Shown here: piece after piece, positions 18,745 to 26,689 of the stretch
How the letters are laid out: the number at the start of each line of letters is the position of its first letter
How positions within the stretch are numbered: position 1 is the stretch's first letter
NCBI RefSeq assembly: GCF_000820515.1
Contig: NZ_JXDG01000018.1
Coordinates: forward strand, 124,001-188,000
DNA: 64,000 nucleotides
Direction of reading: 5' to 3'
Source of the DNA: Pseudomonas batumici
GTDB taxonomy: Bacteria > Pseudomonadota > Gammaproteobacteria > Pseudomonadales > Pseudomonadaceae
Translations under genes and position numbers: made by a program
Notes under the pieces: generated by a model
What the model was told of the DNA's origin: nothing
Database searches by the model: none
What the model saw: only the letters and a program-made list of their open reading frames with translations

Positions 18745-19089
18745 TCAGGCGACCGGATTGATCGGCTTTTCCGGGTACCAGACGTCGATCAGCGGGCTGA
18801 CTTCAACGGAGGTCAGTTCGTTGCGTGCCTTGAGCCAGGTTTCAACGCTGGCGCGTTGCTCAGCGCTGACCGAGCCACGCTTCTGCAGGCAGACCAGACC
18901 GTAGTCGTCGCCGCCGACATAGCCCAGGCCGTTGGCTTCCATCGCTTCTTTCAGGAATGCGTCGAGGAAAGCGTCGATAGCCTCTTCACTCAGGTCTTCT
19001 TTGAAATCCAGGTTCAGCTCGAAACCCAACTCCTGAAATTCATCGACGCACAGTTTTTTGCGCAGACGCTGGGAACGGTTGGTCGCCAT
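18745..19089 (-). CDS. YggL (DUF469) family ribosome-associated protein
   Basis: This 114-residue protein begins MATNRSQRLRKKLCVDEFQE, which matches the YggL family start (a basic N-terminus followed by the conserved acidic ELGFELNLDF). YggL is described as a 50S ribosome-associated protein with a modest growth phenotype. A longer in-frame reading from 19122 is not supported. It is monocistronic. Confidence 0.85.
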   Translation of the reverse strand: MATNRSQRLRKKLCVDEFQELGFELNLDFKEDLSEEAIDAFLDAFLKEAMEANGLGYVGGDDYGLVCLQKRGSVSAEQRASVETWLKARNELTSVEVSPLIDVWYPEKPINPVA

Positions 19090-19320
19090 GAAACAATCCT
19101 CAAAAGTAATAACGGGCGGCACTTTATCAGTTTAAGGCTGCAATTGCCCGGCTCTGTGGCGACACCTCGTCGATCCGCGGAAAAAAATCGGCGATACCGG
19201 CTCGGCCCAAGGCCCAAGTCCTCCGGCCTTGGGGCATAATGCCGACACTTTCACGACCATTGAGGGATTTTTGTCCACATGCCCCTCGTATTTTCCCCTC
19301 GACGGTAGGGTTTACTTCCC

Positions 19321-20775
19321 ATGATCAAATCTTTGCGTCCGCTGCTGCTCGCCAGCCTCTTTCTTCCCCTGGCCCTCCCCGCCCATGCAGCGCCCGTCAA
19401 CAACAGCCTCTCGCCCAAAGTCCAGCAGGCCCTCAGGGCCAGCAAGCTGCAAAACGATGCCCTGTCCGTGGTGATGCTGCCGCTCGACGGCCCCGGCACG
19501 CCCACCATCGTCAATGGCGATGCGTCGGTGAACCCGGCCTCGACCATGAAACTGATCACTACCTACGCCGCCCTGGAAATGCTCGGCCCCAACCACCAGT
19601 GGAAGACCGAGTTCTACACCGACGGCACCCTGAGCAACGGTGTCCTGCAAGGCAACCTCTACCTCAAGGGCGGCGGCGACCCGAAGCTGAACATGGAGAA
19701 GCTCTGGCTGCTGATGCGTGACCTGCGGGCCAACGGCGTGACCCAGGTGACCGGCGACCTGGTCCTGGACCGCAGCTTCTTCGTCCAGCCGCAGTTGCCG
19801 GAGTTCAACGACGACGGCAACGACGAGAACAAGCCGTTCCTGGTCAAGCCCGATGCGCTGATGGTCAACCTCAAGGCCCTGCGCTTCGTCGCACGCAACG
19901 ACTCGGGCAAGGTGCTGGTCTCGGTGGAGCCGCCGATTGCCAGTATCCGTATCGACAACCAGGTCAAGGTGGTCAATGCCAAGCAGTGCGCCGGCGACGT
20001 GCGCTACAACCCGGTGGCCCAGGACGATGGCTCGACCGTGGTCACCGTCAGCGGCCAACTGGCCGAAGGCTGCAGTTCCCAGACCTACCTGTCGCTGCTC
20101 GACCACCCGACCTACGCCGCCGGTGCCGTGCGCGCCATCTGGCAAGAGCTGGGCGGCAGTATCCATGGCAAGGATCGTTCCGACGTGGTACCCAAGAGCG
20201 CCCGACTGCTGGCCCGGGCCTTCTCGCCGGACCTGACGGAAATCATCCGCGACATCAACAAATACAGTAACAACACCATGGCCCAGCAGCTGTTCCTGAG
20301 CCTGGGCGCGCAGTATCGCAACGATGCCGACGGCGATGACGCCAAGGCGGCGCAACGGGTGGTCCGCCAATGGTTGGCGAAAAAAGGCATCATCGCGCCG
20401 CACCTGGTGATGGAAAACGGCTCCGGCCTGTCCCGCGACGAGCGGGTCAGCGCACGGGAAATGGCGAGCATGCTGCAATCGGCCTGGAAGAGCCCCTATG
20501 CCGCGGAGTTCATCAGTTCGCTGCCGATTGTCGGCACCGACGGGACCATGCGCAAACGCCTGAAGCAGACGGCCATGCGCGGTGAAGCGCATATCAAGAC
20601 CGGAACCCTGAACACCGTGCGCGCCATCGCCGGCTTCAGCCGCGACGACAACGGCACGACCTGGGCGGTGGTGGCGATCCTCAACGACCCCAAGCCATGG
20701 GGCGCCTCGTCGGTGCTGGATCAGGTCTTGCTGGACTTGTATCGCCAACCCAGTGTGGCCGGCTCGGACGAATGA
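19321..20775 (+). CDS. dacB: D-alanyl-D-alanine carboxypeptidase/endopeptidase (PBP4, DacB)
   Basis: This 484-residue periplasmic penicillin-binding protein has a signal peptide (MIKSLRPLLLASLFLPLALP...AHA). The three active-site motifs of class C low-mass PBPs are present: SxxK in PASTMKLIT near residue 75, SxN in YSNNTMAQQ near residue 316, and KTG in HIKTGTL near residue 426. The long insert between SxxK and SxN is typical of PBP4. It trims peptidoglycan cross-links, and in Pseudomonas its loss can induce AmpC (family knowledge). Confidence 0.96.
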   Translation: MIKSLRPLLLASLFLPLALPAHAAPVNNSLSPKVQQALRASKLQNDALSVVMLPLDGPGTPTIVNGDASVNPASTMKLITTYAALEMLGPNHQWKTEFYTDGTLSNGVLQGNLYLKGGGDPKLNMEKLWLLMRDLRANGVTQVTGDLVLDRSFFVQPQLPEFNDDGNDENKPFLVKPDALMVNLKALRFVARNDSGKVLVSVEPPIASIRIDNQVKVVNAKQCAGDVRYNPVAQDDGSTVVTVSGQLAEGCSSQTYLSLLDHPTYAAGAVRAIWQELGGSIHGKDRSDVVPKSARLLARAFSPDLTEIIRDINKYSNNTMAQQLFLSLGAQYRNDADGDDAKAAQRVVRQWLAKKGIIAPHLVMENGSGLSRDERVSAREMASMLQSAWKSPYAAEFISSLPIVGTDGTMRKRLKQTAMRGEAHIKTGTLNTVRAIAGFSRDDNGTTWAVVAILNDPKPWGASSVLDQVLLDLYRQPSVAGSDE

Positions 20776-20778
20776 CCA

Positions 20779-20799
20779 GGGCCCTGGAAATCAGGGCCC
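20779..20799. terminator. Hairpin between convergent dacB and rlmKL
   Basis: GGGCCCTG-GAAAT-CAGGGCCC lies between the dacB stop and the rlmKL stop. It lacks a T run, so it is a weak candidate terminator. Confidence 0.4.
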
Positions 20800-20813
20800 C
20801 GGATCCTTGCTGA

Positions 20814-23081
20814 TCAGCGGGCGCTGATTTTCCAGGCGCGGTGGATCTTGCTGTTGCGGGCAAAATCCGGGTCCAGGGTCTGGGCGCTGATTTCCTCCAC
20901 CGCATAGCGTGTCGCCAGGTGCTCATCGAGCTGGAACTTGCGGAAGTTGTTGGAGAAATACAGCACGCCGCCAGGTGCCAGGCGGGCCACGGCCAGGTCC
21001 AGCAACTGCACGTGGTCACGCTGGACGTCGAACACCCCCTCCATGCGCTTGGAGTTGGAGAAGGTCGGCGGATCGATGAAGATCAGGTCGAACTCGTCGC
21101 GACAGGTCTCCAGCCAGGCCATCACATCGCCCTGCTCCAGGCGGTTCTTGTCGGAAAAACCATTGAGCGACAGGTTGCGCCGCGCCCAATCCAGGTAGGT
21201 CTTCGACAGATCGACGCTGGTGGTGGTGCGCGCACCGCCCTTGGCCGCATGCACGCTGGCGGTCGCGGTGTAGCAGAACAGGTTGAGGAAGCGCTTGCCG
21301 GCCGCCTCTTTCTGGATCCGCAGACGCATAGGCCGGTGGTCGAGAAACAGACCGGTATCGAGGTAATCGGTCAGGTTGACCAACAACTTCACGCCGCCTT
21401 CGCTGACCTCGGTGAACTGCCCCTGGGCGCTCTGGCGCTCGTATTGCTTGGTACCGCTCTGGCGCTCGCGGCGCTTGATGATCACGCGGCTCTTGTCGAC
21501 GTTCAATGCCTGGGGAATCGCCGCCAGGGCATCGAACAACCGGGCCTGGGCCTTTTCCGGATCGACCGACTTGGGCGCGGCGTACTCCTGCACGTGCACC
21601 CAGTCGTGGTAGAGGTCGATGGCCAGCGAGTACTCCGGCATGTCGGCGTCATACACCCGATAGCAGTCGACCCCTTCGCGCCGGGCCCACTTGCCCAACT
21701 GTTTGAGGTTTTTCTGCAGACGGTTGGCGAACATCTGCCCGCCTTCGCTCAGGCGTGCCTGCTCGACCACCGGTGCGGGAATCGGCGCCGGCTTGATCGG
21801 ATTACCGTTCTTGTTGAATTTCGGCGCCTCGGCCACCGCCTGCGCCTGGGCCTCGGCCTGTTCGCGCTCGAGCTGGCGCTGTTCCGGTGTCCGCCGCTCG
21901 CCGGTGACGAACTGATCCGGCAGCACCTTGATCAACAGCAGCTTGCACGGCAAGGCACCGTTCCAGAACGAGTACTGTTTGTGGCTGCGAATGCCCATGC
22001 GCTTGCCCAGGTCCGGGGCACCGGTGAACACCGCCGCCTCCCAGTTCAGGCAGGACTGGCGCAGGCGCTCGCCGAGGTTCTGGTAGAGGTAGAGCAGGCT
22101 GGCTTCATCACCCAGGCGTTCGCCGTAGGGTGGGTTGCAGATCACCAGGCCTTTCTGGTTCTGGTCCGGGCGCGGCTCGAAGGTGGCCACTTCGCCCTGG
22201 TAGACCTTGATCCATTCGCTCAAGCCCGCCCGCTCGATGTTGTTGCGCGCGGGCTGGATCAGCCGCGGGTCGGCTTCATAGCCGCGAATCCACAGCGGCG
22301 GCCGCGCCAGGCCGGCTTCGGCACGGGCACTGGCTTCCTGATGGAGCTTCTTCCACAGCGCCGGTACATGACCGAGCCAGGCGTCAAACCCCCAGTGCAC
22401 ACGGTTGAGGTTGGGCGCCATGTCGGCGGCGATCATCCCCGCCTCCACCAGGAAGGTCCCGACACCGCACATCGGGTCGGCCAGGGCCCCGCCCTCGGCG
22501 GCAATACGTGGCCAGCCGGCGCGGATCAGGATCGCCGCCGCGAGGTTTTCCTTCAGCGGCGCGGCGCCCTGCTGCAGACGATAGCCGCGCTGGTGCAGGC
22601 TGTGGCCGGACAGGTCAAGGGAGAGGATCGCCTCGCCACGGTCCAGACGCAGGTGAATGCGCAGGTCCGGGCTGATCTTGTCGATCGACGGACGCTCGCC
22701 GGTCGGGGTGCGCAGTTTGTCGACAATCGCATCCTTGACCTTCAAGGCCCCGAAATGGGTGTTGTCGATGCCCGAACCATGGCCGCTGAACTCCACGGCC
22801 AGGGTCCCGTCGGCGACCATGTGATCCTGCCAGTCGACGTCCAGCACGCCCTGGTACAGGTCCTCGGCGTCCTTCATGGGGAAGCGCTTGAGCACCAGCA
22901 GCACGCGGTTGGCCAAGCGCGACCAGAGACACAGCCGATAAGCGGTCTCCATATCGGCCGAGCCGCGAATGGCCGAGGTGTGCTCGCGCGCCTCCTCAAG
23001 GCCAAGCCCGACGGCTTCCTCAATGAGCAGGCCTTCAAGGCCCTTGGGACAAGTGAGGAAGAGTTCGTAACGATCCGACAT
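20814..23081 (-). CDS. rlmKL: Bifunctional 23S rRNA methyltransferase RlmK/RlmL
   Basis: This 755-residue fusion methylates 23S rRNA at G2445 (N2, RlmL half) and G2069 (N7, RlmK half), E. coli numbering. The order is THUMP domain, then a methyltransferase with DPMCGVGTFL and the NPPYGER catalytic motif near residue 309. The second methyltransferase has LNLFCYTATASVHAAKGGA near residue 585 and IDPPTFSNS near residue 660. The fused form is normal in gammaproteobacteria. Confidence 0.97.
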   Translation of the reverse strand: MSDRYELFLTCPKGLEGLLIEEAVGLGLEEAREHTSAIRGSADMETAYRLCLWSRLANRVLLVLKRFPMKDAEDLYQGVLDVDWQDHMVADGTLAVEFSGHGSGIDNTHFGALKVKDAIVDKLRTPTGERPSIDKISPDLRIHLRLDRGEAILSLDLSGHSLHQRGYRLQQGAAPLKENLAAAILIRAGWPRIAAEGGALADPMCGVGTFLVEAGMIAADMAPNLNRVHWGFDAWLGHVPALWKKLHQEASARAEAGLARPPLWIRGYEADPRLIQPARNNIERAGLSEWIKVYQGEVATFEPRPDQNQKGLVICNPPYGERLGDEASLLYLYQNLGERLRQSCLNWEAAVFTGAPDLGKRMGIRSHKQYSFWNGALPCKLLLIKVLPDQFVTGERRTPEQRQLEREQAEAQAQAVAEAPKFNKNGNPIKPAPIPAPVVEQARLSEGGQMFANRLQKNLKQLGKWARREGVDCYRVYDADMPEYSLAIDLYHDWVHVQEYAAPKSVDPEKAQARLFDALAAIPQALNVDKSRVIIKRRERQSGTKQYERQSAQGQFTEVSEGGVKLLVNLTDYLDTGLFLDHRPMRLRIQKEAAGKRFLNLFCYTATASVHAAKGGARTTTSVDLSKTYLDWARRNLSLNGFSDKNRLEQGDVMAWLETCRDEFDLIFIDPPTFSNSKRMEGVFDVQRDHVQLLDLAVARLAPGGVLYFSNNFRKFQLDEHLATRYAVEEISAQTLDPDFARNSKIHRAWKISAR

Positions 23082-23669
23082 GGGAATTCCAAGGCTTCAA
23101 GCCATCAGGGAACGGGCAAACGCATCGCCCGCTCGGTTTCGATCAAGCGCTTTTCTCGAAGAGCGCTCGTGTGGCGCACCATTGCGCCTGTCCATCCAGG
23201 CAAATCCGCCAACCCGGGGGTTAAAAGAACTTTAGATGCCTGGACAGCTCAATATGTCCGTAACAAAAAGTCACATCGTGACCCTTCGTCGAATAATACC
23301 CGACCACAACAGGTCAGTAATCGCAGTAGAGAATGAACCTCATCATTCATCTAAAGGCTGATCATAGCTGGGTTTTCTCCCAGCGACCGAGCAAACCGCC
23401 AGCCAATCTTATGGCCTTAACACCATTATCGTTACGTCCTTATGACAAAACGATCATTCACACGCCCCTGTGCATTGGTTAGAACTCACTACAGGTTGAC
23501 GTCGCAATGGCGTCAACACACCGCTCTGCACCACGAAACCGCCCTGGCGTGTTCGGAGCGGAGCGGAGCTCGCCACGCCGGCAGCGAGCACCATGGCAGA
23601 TGCATTCTGCCCGGCCTCGACGAGAGGTCGACGGGAGATATAACAGTCAACCAGTGAGGGCAACACCCT
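23082..23669. other. 588-base intergenic region between rlmKL and rmf
   Basis: No convincing gene is present: the 71-codon ORF at 23442-23657 has an atypical composition and no ribosome binding site. The region contains a 7-9-7 inverted repeat GTTGACG...CGTCAAC at 23495-23517. It is the divergent leader of rlmKL and rmf, so control signals for stationary-phase rmf expression are expected here; I could not identify a convincing promoter. Confidence 0.6.
23495..23517. promoter_or_regulatory. Inverted repeat in the rmf leader
   Basis: GTTGACG and CGTCAAC are separated by 9 bases, 153 bases before the rmf start. Its left arm contains a -35-like TTGACG, but there is no -10 at 17 bases. It is an operator candidate only. 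Confidence 0.4.
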
Positions 23670-23885
23670 ATGAGAAGACTTAAGCGTGATCCGTTGGAAA
23701 GAGCATTTTTACGCGGATATCAATACGGCGTTCATGGCAAATCCCGCGAGCTTTGCCCCTTTACTCTACCGTCGGTACGCCAAGCCTGGATCAACGGCTG
23801 GCGAGAAGGACGCGGCGACAACTGGGACGGTATGACCGGCACTGCGGGGATCCACAGACTCAACGAACTTCACGCTGTCGGCTGA
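23670..23885 (+). CDS. rmf: Ribosome modulation factor (Rmf)
   Basis: This 71-residue basic protein has the Rmf pattern MRRLKRDPLERAFLRGYQYG, then LCPF and a WINGWREGRGD segment. Rmf binds ribosomes and drives 100S dimer formation in stationary phase. It is a little longer than the E. coli protein. The start follows GTGAGGG at 10 bases, and a strong terminator follows at 23967. Confidence 0.96.
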   Translation: MRRLKRDPLERAFLRGYQYGVHGKSRELCPFTLPSVRQAWINGWREGRGDNWDGMTGTAGIHRLNELHAVG

Positions 23886-23966
23886 TCAGGGCACATTCCG
23901 ACACTACAATCCGAGCAACACACGACTTACCATGCACGCCCCATCCGGGCGGCGGGCTTCGGCCCA

Positions 23967-23993
23967 GGGGGCTCCTTGACGGAGCCCCTTTTT
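23967..23993 (+). terminator. Intrinsic terminator after rmf
   Basis: GGGGCTCC-TTGAC-GGAGCCCC is followed by TTTTTAT, about 80 bases after the rmf stop. pyrD converges from the other side. Confidence 0.92.
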
Positions 23994-23996
23994 ATT

Positions 23997-25019
23997 TCAG
24001 CGGCGTAACGCGGCGATGGCATCCACCGACTCGCGAATCAGCGCCGGCCCCTTGTAGATGAACCCCGAATACACCTGCACCAGGCTCGCCCCGGCAGCGA
24101 TCTTCTCGGCCGCGTGCTGGCCCTCGGTGATACCGCCGGCGGCGATGATCGGCAAACGCCCGGCCAGTTCGGCGGCCAGTACCTTGACGGTATGGGTGCT
24201 CTTCTCGCGCACCGGCGCGCCGGACAGGCCGCCGGCCTCGTCGCCATGGGCCAGGCCCTCGACGCCGACACGGCTCAGGGTGGTGTTGGTGGCGATCACC
24301 GCATCCATGCCCGACTCCAGCAGCGCCTGGGCCACCAGCACGGTCTCTTCGTCGGTCATGTCCGGGGCGATCTTGATGGCCAGTGGTACGTACTTGCCAT
24401 GCTGCTGCGCCAACTGCGCCTGACGTGCGCGCAGGGCCTCGAGCAGTTGCTTGAGCGAATCGCCAAATTGCAGGCTGCGCAGGCCCGGGGTGTTCGGCGA
24501 ACTGACGTTGACCGTCACATAGCTGGCATGGGCATAGACCTTGTCCAGGCAGATCAGGTAGTCATCGACGGCACGCTCCACCGGCGTGTCGAAGTTCTTG
24601 CCGATATTGATGCCCAGGATGCCGGTGTAGCGAGCGGCGCGGACCCGGGACACCAGGTTGTCCACGCCCAGGTTGTTGAAGCCCATGCGATTGATGATCG
24701 CCTCGGCTTGCGGCAGGCGGAAGATCCGTGGTTTCGGATTGCCCGGCTGCGGCCGTGGCGTCACCGTACCGATTTCGACGAAGCCGAAGCCCAGCTGGGC
24801 AAAGCCGTCGATGGCCGCGCCGTTCTTGTCCAGGCCCGCGGCCAGGCCCACCGGGTTGGGAAAGTCCAGCCCCATGACCGTCACCGGGCTCGACGCCGGG
24901 GCTTTGCACAACAGGCCGTTGAGCCCCAGGCGGCCGCCCGCGCCGATCAGATCCAGAGACAGGTCGTGGGAGACTTCCGGAGAAAACTTGAACAACAGCT
25001 GGCGGGCCAGGTTATACAT
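23997..25019 (-). CDS. pyrD: Dihydroorotate dehydrogenase (quinone), class 2
   Basis: This 340-residue inner-membrane flavoprotein oxidises dihydroorotate to orotate in pyrimidine synthesis. The N-terminal helix region [19 protein letters not shown] is typical of class 2. [14 protein letters not shown] near residue 174 includes the catalytic serine, and [19 protein letters not shown] is the FMN-phosphate region. The start is at 25019; the in-frame codon at 25097 lies upstream of a TATAAT at 25059-25064 (minus strand), which could be the pyrD -10. Confidence 0.96.
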   Translation of the reverse strand: MYNLARQLLFKFSPEVSHDLSLDLIGAGGRLGLNGLLCKAPASSPVTVMGLDFPNPVGLAAGLDKNGAAIDGFAQLGFGFVEIGTVTPRPQPGNPKPRIFRLPQAEAIINRMGFNNLGVDNLVSRVRAARYTGILGINIGKNFDTPVERAVDDYLICLDKVYAHASYVTVNVSSPNTPGLRSLQFGDSLKQLLEALRARQAQLAQQHGKYVPLAIKIAPDMTDEETVLVAQALLESGMDAVIATNTTLSRVGVEGLAHGDEAGGLSGAPVREKSTHTVKVLAAELAGRLPIIAAGGITEGQHAAEKIAAGASLVQVYSGFIYKGPALIRESVDAIAALRR

Positions 25020-25106
25020 GGGCGGGCTTGACTCGGATGGCGGCGATAGTGGGCGGCGATTATAGCCGGGCCCCGGAAAAAACCATAGGCGCAGCACCGC
25101 CGCGGA

Positions 25107-25691
25107 TCACCGGCAAGGCGGCACGCGTGTCGCATCGCCGCAGCCCTGCAGGCTGGTCACCAGGGCCAGGCGGGCCAGGGCCTGGTGATTGCCGGCCTCC
25201 CGTTCAAGGACCCGGGCCACTGCCGCACGCGCCTGCTCGACGCCCGCGCCCCGGTCACACAACCCCAACATCGACAACGCCAGCCAGGTATCGGCCAACT
25301 GCAACGCATCCCAGGGCTCGGCACAGGCGGCCATCTGCTCCGCCGGCTCAATCAGGCCGGGCACCAATGGCACGACCGGCGCAGTGAAGCGATAGCCCCT
25401 TCCGTAGACAGTGACAATGTAACTCTTGCTCTCCTCCAGCAATTTGCGCAGCACATAGATACAGCGTGTCAGCGACTCCTCGGCAGCGTCCATGCCTGGC
25501 CAGACACTGTCGAGCAAATGATCCTTGGTCACCAGCCTTCCAGCTGAGCCCAGCAACAGGCGCAGCACCTGCAACTCCTTGGGCGGCAGATGAATGTCCC
25601 GGCCGCGGGTCACCAGGTTTCCATCGCTTTGCAATATCCATTGACCAAAGACGAAGGCATGTCTCGGAGCCTTTCCAGTGGCGCTGTCCAT
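25107..25691 (-). CDS. HilA-like transcriptional regulator, strongly shortened
   Basis: This 194-residue protein has an N-terminal OmpR/ToxR-type winged helix (residues 12-101): FVFGQWILQSDGNLV, then LPPKELQVLRLLLGSAG, and the recognition-helix region AEESLTRCIYVLRKLLEE. It closely resembles my memory of Salmonella HilA, including the EESLTRCIY core. HilA is about 550 residues; here the DNA-binding domain is followed by only about 90 residues. Residues 133-180 (LADTWLALSMLGLCDRG, then NHQALARLALV) look like one tetratricopeptide block of HilA, so the middle and the C-terminal end appear lost. It follows the carrier-protein, SicA-like and InvF-like genes on the same strand, 209 bases downstream. 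A shortened regulator or a decaying gene are both possible. Confidence 0.8.
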   Translation of the reverse strand: MDSATGKAPRHAFVFGQWILQSDGNLVTRGRDIHLPPKELQVLRLLLGSAGRLVTKDHLLDSVWPGMDAAEESLTRCIYVLRKLLEESKSYIVTVYGRGYRFTAPVVPLVPGLIEPAEQMAACAEPWDALQLADTWLALSMLGLCDRGAGVEQARAAVARVLEREAGNHQALARLALVTSLQGCGDATRVPPCR

Positions 25692-25774
25692 AACCTCGAC
25701 GCAATCCTCTATAGAGATGTACGACCATTCAAAAATAAACCCGGGAAAAGGGCTTACTCACGAGGAACGCAACG

Positions 25775-25812
25775 ACTATAGGAATTCACACAGAGCCATG
25801 TCGGTAGGACAT
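25775..25812 (-). promoter_or_regulatory. Candidate promoter and dyad upstream of the HilA-like gene
   Basis: On the minus strand CCGACA (25799-25804) and TATAGT (25775-25780) are 18 bases apart. The -35 element lies inside the dyad ATGTC-GGTAG-GACAT (25798-25812). The match is moderate. It would allow the regulator gene to be transcribed apart from the carrier-protein gene. Confidence 0.35.
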
Positions 25813-25900
25813 TTCCCGCATAAAAAAGGAATATTCAGCAAGGCTTAAGACTCGATAAAACCTACAGGCCTTAGCGCAATTCGCCCACGCACACTGCGCC

Positions 25901-26239
25901 TCAAAGCAGGAGATTTCGCCGCTCCCCGCGCGCTCCACGGGCGTTTCCTACACAGCGGCACATATCCGCCACGGTACGCCAGCGAACAGCCTCAGCGACC
26001 GACAGCTCGATACCGAACGCCGCATTGAACCGCCCCACCAGCTCGGCAAGATCCGCCTCGTCGATACCCAGGTCTTCCAGCATTCTCGACTCGAAGCGGA
26101 TCTTTCTGCGCGACACTGAAAAATGCTCGGCCAGCAACACCATCACCTGCTGCTCGATAAAATAGTCACACCCTCCCGGATCCAGGTAACTCATCTTTTC
26201 ATTTTCCGAATCCCCTGCCCGGCCATCACTGAATGGCAC
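25901..26239 (-). CDS. Acyl-carrier-like protein (IacP-type) lacking the phosphopantetheine serine
   Basis: This ORF of 112 residues (97 if started at the ATG at 26194) has the acyl carrier protein fold signature LEDLGIDEADLAELVGRFN. Aligned with canonical LGADSLDTVELV, the DSL motif reads DEA, so the modified Ser is Glu (codon GAG at 26057-26059). It cannot carry 4'-phosphopantetheine at the usual site. Its position after a SicA-type chaperone gene mirrors iacP in the Salmonella SPI-1 sic/sip operon, although there sipBCDA lie between. The GTG at 26239 overlaps the chaperone stop by 14 bases with GAGGA upstream. Start choice is uncertain. Confidence 0.8.
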   Translation of the reverse strand: MPFSDGRAGDSENEKMSYLDPGGCDYFIEQQVMVLLAEHFSVSRRKIRFESRMLEDLGIDEADLAELVGRFNAAFGIELSVAEAVRWRTVADMCRCVGNARGARGERRNLLL

Positions 26240-26645
26240 CCGCGCTCAAATCCTCGAGATAGGCCCGCGAGCGCCGGGGCAGCTCGCCGTGAGCCGCCTG
26301 CTCGAGCACATATTCAAAACAGTCCCTGGCCTTGGCGTGCGCCCCGAGCGCCAGCTGGCACTCGCCGGTATAGAACATCGGCCGGTAGTCGTCCCGGTCC
26401 TGGGCAAACGCCACCGCATAGAGCTCGATGGCCTTGCGATAGCGCCCCGAGACCTGATAGACCGCCGCCAGTCCCATCCAGTAATGGCTGTTGTAAAAGT
26501 CGTAAATACACAGGAAACGGAAGAGTTTTTCCGCCTCCTCCAGGCGTCCTTGCTCCTGGAACCGGCAGGCGTGGGCATAGAGTCCCTGCACCTGTTCGTT
26601 GCCGCTTTCGCTCATCTCCTTGAGCGCCTCTTTCGGGCCACTCAT
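26226..26645 (-). CDS. SicA/LcrH family type III secretion chaperone
   Basis: This 139-residue tetratricopeptide protein is strikingly like SicA/IpgC. It has GLYAHACRFQEQGRLEEAEK, then LFRFLCIYDFYNSHYWMGLA, and NDYRP-type DDYRPMFYTGECQLALG followed by AKARDCFEYV. These span three TPRs. Such class II chaperones bind the translocator pair (SipB/SipC type), and when free they act as co-activator of the InvF regulator. The start at 26645 has GGGAG 9 bases upstream. It lies 44 bases after the InvF-like gene and overlaps the carrier-protein gene. No translocator gene is present in the window. Confidence 0.92.
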   Translation of the reverse strand: MSGPKEALKEMSESGNEQVQGLYAHACRFQEQGRLEEAEKLFRFLCIYDFYNSHYWMGLAAVYQVSGRYRKAIELYAVAFAQDRDDYRPMFYTGECQLALGAHAKARDCFEYVLEQAAHGELPRRSRAYLEDLSAGAIQ

Positions 26646-26689
26646 CGCCACACTCCCGAGGAACACGCCAGTGGCTGACGTCTTGACTG

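Noticed and set aside
20841..23336. 831-codon open frame opposite rlmKL
   Set aside because: The opposite strand encodes a complete RlmKL with both catalytic motifs; this frame has only shadow composition.
23442..23657. 71-codon ORF upstream of rmf
   Set aside because: Cys/His/Arg-rich composition, no ribosome binding site; more likely leader sequence.
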